From NCBI GenBank assembly GCA_002309955.1, contig DBXQ01000073.1, forward strand, positions 33,176 to 50,399: DNA of 17,224 nt, in the 5' to 3' direction. The position numbers and the translations under genes were made by a program. The DNA comes from Bacteroidales bacterium UBA1208. GTDB lineage: Bacteria > Bacteroidota > Bacteroidia > Bacteroidales > P3. Within the stretch, counting starts at the first letter, position 1, and each line of letters starts with the position of its first letter. Shown here piece after piece: positions 14,138 through 17,224 of the stretch. The notes beneath the pieces are model-generated. The model saw only the letters and a program-made list of their open reading frames with translations, made no database searches and was not told the origin of the DNA.

Positions 14138-14145
14138 TATCTTTG
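14138..14145 (+). promoter_or_regulatory. -7 box of the ATP-grasp gene
   Basis: TATCTTTG, a perfect -7 box, 20 bases before the ATG at 14166. It sits back to back with the aroQ promoter. No clear TTTG lies at the -33 position. Confidence 0.6.
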
Positions 14146-14165
14146 CACCAGAAAACAATCAGCCT

Positions 14166-15149
14166 ATGCACCCCTATATATTACTATACAAGACCCTGCT
14201 ACCCGGCAAATACCGCCACTATATGCAACTGGCCAAAGGCAACGTGGACAAATGCCACGAGACGCTGCTCCACGGCACCTTCTACGAGGAGTACGATCTC
14301 TACGGTTTTGCCACCCTTGGCGAGACGGAACGGCGAGGATACCTCACCGATGCCGTGCGCGACAGGATTTGCCGCCGAGTGAACAGCCGCAAAGGGGAAC
14401 GCATCATACAGAACAAATGGCTCACACACCAACATCTGAGACAATACTATCACCGCAAAGTGTGGCATCTTTCCTCTATAGAAACAGTGGAAACCATCTT
14501 GAACAGCGGCATAGACATCCATGAGTTGGTAGCCAAACCCACCAACTTATGTGGTGGACGAGGAGTGAGACTGCTCGTCTCCAACAATGAGACCGAATGC
14601 AGACACACCCTTGAGTCCCTTTTACATCACCAAGGCAAGCAACAGACCGACTGGATAATCGAGCAACGCATCGTGCAAGACGAGCGGTTGGCGCAATGGA
14701 ACCCCGACTCAGTCAACACCATCCGCATCAACACCTTCCACCGAAACGGAACAATACGCCATTTCACCTCCTTCATCCGCACAGGGCGCAAAGACAGCTT
14801 TGTCGACAACGGAGCACAAGGCGGACTATTCGCCTCCATCGACGACACAACGGGTGTCATATTCACCAACGGCTATGACGAACACGGTCAGCGCCATCCC
14901 TCCCACCCCGACAGCCATGTGCCTTTCAAAGGACAGTCCATCCCCCGTTGGGATGAACTGATGATACTCTCCGTAGACATGGCCAAGAACCTCCCATCCA
15001 TGGTCTACATTGGTTGGGACTTCGCCCTGACCTCCGACGGATGGGAACCCGTGGAAGCCAACCGCGGCGAGTTCGTGGCACAACAAATGACACAAGGCCG
15101 CGGTCTTCGCAAAGAATTTGAAAAGATGTGCGGCCTTGACAAGGAATAG
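14166..15149 (+). CDS. ATP-grasp protein, sugar-transfer-associated type
   Basis: A 327-residue protein matching the 'sugar-transfer associated ATP-grasp' family (often mislabelled hexapeptide transferase). Seen in order: an N-terminal helical part, the ATP-binding Lys in LVAKPTNLCGGRGVRLL (Lys124; glycine loop 130-133), EQRI (166-169), PDSVNTIRINTF (180-191), SFIRTGRKDSFVDNGAQGG (202-220), and the metal-binding end GWDFALTSDG ... VEANRGEF (283-303). ATP-grasp enzymes join a carboxylate to an amine or similar group by way of an acyl phosphate; this family is typically found with polysaccharide or glycan biosynthesis genes, but none are adjacent here, so its substrate cannot be guessed. A consensus -7 box lies 20 bases upstream. 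Confidence 0.88.
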   Translation: MHPYILLYKTLLPGKYRHYMQLAKGNVDKCHETLLHGTFYEEYDLYGFATLGETERRGYLTDAVRDRICRRVNSRKGERIIQNKWLTHQHLRQYYHRKVWHLSSIETVETILNSGIDIHELVAKPTNLCGGRGVRLLVSNNETECRHTLESLLHHQGKQQTDWIIEQRIVQDERLAQWNPDSVNTIRINTFHRNGTIRHFTSFIRTGRKDSFVDNGAQGGLFASIDDTTGVIFTNGYDEHGQRHPSHPDSHVPFKGQSIPRWDELMILSVDMAKNLPSMVYIGWDFALTSDGWEPVEANRGEFVAQQMTQGRGLRKEFEKMCGLDKE

Positions 15150-15185
15150 TCATTCCTGAGGCACTCCGCCAGCCCATGTTAAGGG

Positions 15186-16226
15186 CTAAAGCATCATAAC
15201 AGATTTTCTGATACGCCACAGCATATTGACATTCCACACACTGTCGCCTGGCAGCTGATAACGGCAGTTGCCCTGGGAATTGGCTGTGAAAATCGTCTCG
15301 CCATTGGGAGTAAGACGCACCTCACCCCTCTCAGAAAGGTTGAAAAGTTCATCACCCATAACGGCATGTATCACAGCCATAGGATCCCACATCTTCTGTC
15401 CTGTGTTGCAGTTGCACCGCATATACACCTGCTTGATGGGGTGAATATCTGTCCACGAAATATCGTCAATCACCAGCTCAGGGGTGTATTCTATTGCATC
15501 GCCCACCTCACCCGGCGACAACACCATATCCACATCCTTAGGCCAAAGGCGGAAGAACGTAAGACTGTAATCTATCGCTTGCGTAAAATTAAAATCAGGC
15601 TCCACCGATTCACCAAACACACCGCCCATCACATAGGCGCATCTCACTTTCTTCCGCACCAGCTCTACGCCGTTCAAAGGTGAATACTCATCGCCTTCCG
15701 ACTCCAACAACTGTGCCAAAGACGTAACAAAACCTACCGACACAATTCTCACCGAATGGTCAGGCTGCTCCGCCAACAACTTGCGATACAGCTTCCACCC
15801 GTCGGGAACCGTGCTGTAGTCCGCGATTGAACGTTCAAACATCAGCGAACCGTCAGCCTTGCGGTATTGGGGCAAACCCGAATAGTCAATCCACACTTGG
15901 GGATTGGCAATACCACTGCGTTCCAGTCCAATGGGAATATCGGCATGTCCGAAATAAGTATTCATCACATCGGCTATTTCAGCATTGTTTTCACCCATTC
16001 GATCCACCACAACTCCCAACAGTTTGCAACGCCCCTTATCATGATAGCGATACAACATCTGCATGGAGAAAAGGTCATCGGTCGACGAACCCAAATCGGT
16101 GTCCAGTATCACAAGCGGAGCACCTGTATATCCCAATGGCCTGATATTCTCACCTGTGCACGATGAAAACAATGTCATAAAGAATGCTGCAATGCATGCC
16201 AACATCAAGCATTTAATCCTTTTCAT
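15186..16226 (-). CDS. Nucleoside hydrolase-like lipoprotein
   Basis: A 346-residue protein of the inosine/uridine-preferring nucleoside N-ribohydrolase fold, which splits nucleosides to base and ribose. The N-terminus is a lipoprotein signal (MKRIKCLMLACIAAFFMTLFSSC; lipid-bearing Cys23), so the enzyme would be anchored in the envelope. The metal-binding motif is DTDLGSSTDD (42-51), related to the family's DxDxGxDD but two residues longer. The C-terminal half contains YVMGGVFGE and MWDPMAVIHAV, the latter matching the conserved DP metal ligand region. Activity is likely but the longer motif leaves room for a different substrate. Start at 16226 gives the natural signal peptide; 16235 would add three residues. 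It converges with the ATP-grasp gene, 36 bases apart. Confidence 0.85.
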   Translation of the reverse strand: MKRIKCLMLACIAAFFMTLFSSCTGENIRPLGYTGAPLVILDTDLGSSTDDLFSMQMLYRYHDKGRCKLLGVVVDRMGENNAEIADVMNTYFGHADIPIGLERSGIANPQVWIDYSGLPQYRKADGSLMFERSIADYSTVPDGWKLYRKLLAEQPDHSVRIVSVGFVTSLAQLLESEGDEYSPLNGVELVRKKVRCAYVMGGVFGESVEPDFNFTQAIDYSLTFFRLWPKDVDMVLSPGEVGDAIEYTPELVIDDISWTDIHPIKQVYMRCNCNTGQKMWDPMAVIHAVMGDELFNLSERGEVRLTPNGETIFTANSQGNCRYQLPGDSVWNVNMLWRIRKSVMML

Positions 16227-16388
16227 ATTATACAATTATAAATAGTTCGATTTTTCTTTCACTCTTTATAACGACTATGTACGTTGATTATTGTTGTGGT
16301 GGAATAAAAACATACGGCATTAAACAATAACACATATCTAATTGGCGTTATTTAGAGGACAGATATTATTACAAAGAAACATTTCCTC

Positions 16389-16883
16389 ATGCACACAAAA
16401 CCAGTTAAAATATACAAGTCCACCATCAGTTGTGTGATGTACGTATTGCTATTCTCGGCCGGCATTGCATTCTGCATTTGGGTTGCTATCTCCAATTTCA
16501 ACAATGACGCCCCCTCATGGATAATGGTATTGGCCTTGGGGGGCATGGCAGTGGCATGCGTCAATCAAATGATATACTACATCCGCTGTCGCCATGAAAA
16601 GATTGTCATTACCGAGCAACTCCTTACCATATCCCAATGCGTCAAACAGACAAAGAGCGGAGACTGGGCACCGGTAAAGAATGTCAAACTACAGTGGAGA
16701 GACATCAATCACATCAAGGCCCAATGGGAAAGACCCACCAGCAAGAGCATACGCAAGAATGTACTTGTCAGTGCTGGGAAGAAAGATGTCTACATGATTG
16801 ACCCAGACATATTCGATGTCTTCTTTCTGGAAAAGAAATTGAAGAAATACCATCAGCAGTACGGGAGCGCAAACAGGAAATAG
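16389..16883 (+). CDS. Two-helix membrane protein with PH-like tail
   Basis: A 164-residue protein. Two membrane helices are clear, about 13-34 (SCVMYVLLFSAGIAFCIWVAI) and 43-64 (SWIMVLALGGMAVACVNQMIYY). The remaining 100 residues are soluble and look like a small beta domain: KIVITEQLLTIS, VKLQWRDINHIKAQW, NVLVSAGKKDVYMI, then a C-terminal helix FFLEKKLKKYHQQ. The WRDI segment in the middle and a final helix recall bacterial PH-like membrane proteins of the STM3941 kind. This resemblance is weak and the function unknown. The gene is divergent from the nucleoside hydrolase with 162 bases between starts, in which I find no consensus promoter. Confidence 0.65.
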   Translation: MHTKPVKIYKSTISCVMYVLLFSAGIAFCIWVAISNFNNDAPSWIMVLALGGMAVACVNQMIYYIRCRHEKIVITEQLLTISQCVKQTKSGDWAPVKNVKLQWRDINHIKAQWERPTSKSIRKNVLVSAGKKDVYMIDPDIFDVFFLEKKLKKYHQQYGSANRK

Positions 16884-16914
16884 AAATACCGCATCCAACC
16901 TTTCAACATGACAC

Positions 16915-16946
16915 AAAAAACAGAGCCACCCGCATGGGTGGCTCTG
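16915..16946 (-). terminator. Terminator of gdhA
   Basis: CAGAGCCACCC (16921-16931) and GGGTGGCTCTG (16936-16946) form a perfect 11-bp stem with a four-base loop; on the minus strand TTTTTTGTG follows. It lies 24 bases after the gdhA stop and is a strong intrinsic terminator. Confidence 0.92.
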
Positions 16947-16969
16947 CTACTAAATAGGGTTGGAATCAA

Positions 16970-17224
16970 TTAGATGATACCCTGAGCAACCATAGCTTTA
17001 GCAACGCGCATGAAACCGGCGATGTTAGCACCCTTAACATAGTTGATGGTGCCGTCGGCCATACGACCGTGCTCAACGCACATGTCATAGATATCGTTCA
17101 TAATCTTGTGCAGTTTCTGGTCAACCTCGGGAGCAGTCCAGTTGATGTGACCAGCGTTCTGGCAGATTTCGAGACCAGAGGTAGCAACACCACCGGCATT
17201 GACAGCCTTACCAGGACCGAAGGG
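16970..17224 (-). CDS. gdhA: Glutamate dehydrogenase, NADP-type (C-terminal part)
   Basis: The last 84 codons of gdhA, cut by the right edge of the window; the stop TAA is at 16970-16972. The protein makes glutamate from 2-oxoglutarate and ammonia with NADPH and works as a hexamer in the cytoplasm. Reading in from the edge it begins PFGPGKAVNAGGVATSGLEI, then the WTAPEVDQKLHKIMNDIY helix, VKGANIAGFMRVAKAMVAQG near the end, which is the diagnostic C-terminus of the family. Codon choice is strongly biased (GGT, GCT, AAG, ATC), as in very highly expressed genes, unlike the neighbouring genes. A strong terminator follows. Confidence 0.95.
   Translation of the reverse strand, partial: PFGPGKAVNAGGVATSGLEICQNAGHINWTAPEVDQKLHKIMNDIYDMCVEHGRMADGTINYVKGANIAGFMRVAKAMVAQGII

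Noticed and set aside
1..17224. CRISPR arrays, tRNA, rRNA, complete insertion sequences
   Set aside because: I looked for regularly spaced repeats, cloverleaf sequences and transposase motifs on both strands and saw none; the repeats found are single pairs or short palindromes.

Overview
The window looks like a stretch of a Bacteroidales chromosome (Bacteroidota; a Prevotella/Muribaculaceae-like gut organism is possible, but I cannot fix the genus). The evidence is the promoter type (TTTG, about 19 bases, TAnnTTTG), the lack of Shine-Dalgarno sites, signal-peptide outer-membrane barrels, a Bacteroidota-type ECF sigma/anti-sigma pair, and the gdhA and aroQ sequences.

Left part, about 63-9450: an accessory, visibly A+T-richer island read entirely from the minus strand. 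In the order of transcription (right to left) it holds: an MNT nucleotidyltransferase (9052-9375) overlapping by ATGA a HEPN partner gene (8814-9055) that is wrecked by an internal deletion; a second, lone MNT gene (8351-8665); a long structured leader (about 7876-8152); a large GHKL/Hsp90-like (sacsin-type) ATPase (3778-7818) followed 4 bases later by a UPF1-like superfamily 1 helicase (2004-3773); a repeat-rich gap; and an AAA ATPase of the DUF4143 family (63-1361). The ATPase-helicase pair is the best candidate for an uncharacterised, probably defence-type, system. Its leader begins with a 61-bp promoter/5'UTR block that is also found, 57/61 identical, in front of the MNT/HEPN pair, and it ends in an intrinsic terminator about 60 bases before the ATPase start, so conditional read-through is plausible.

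Middle part, about 9500-13570: a cell-envelope region on the minus strand. An ECF sigma factor (13066-13554) overlaps a membrane anti-sigma-like protein (12417-13079); a small outer-membrane barrel (11671-12396) follows 20 bases later; two more predicted outer-membrane proteins (10621-11499 and 9736-10314) lie downstream, separated by hairpin-rich spacers.

Right part, about 13600-17224: ordinary housekeeping and accessory metabolism. aroQ (type II dehydroquinase) is divergent from an ATP-grasp protein of the sugar-transfer type; then come a nucleoside-hydrolase lipoprotein, a small two-helix membrane protein with a PH-like tail, and the C-terminal 84 codons of gdhA (NADP-type glutamate dehydrogenase) with a strong terminator.

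All assignments come from reading motifs by eye; no database search was possible.
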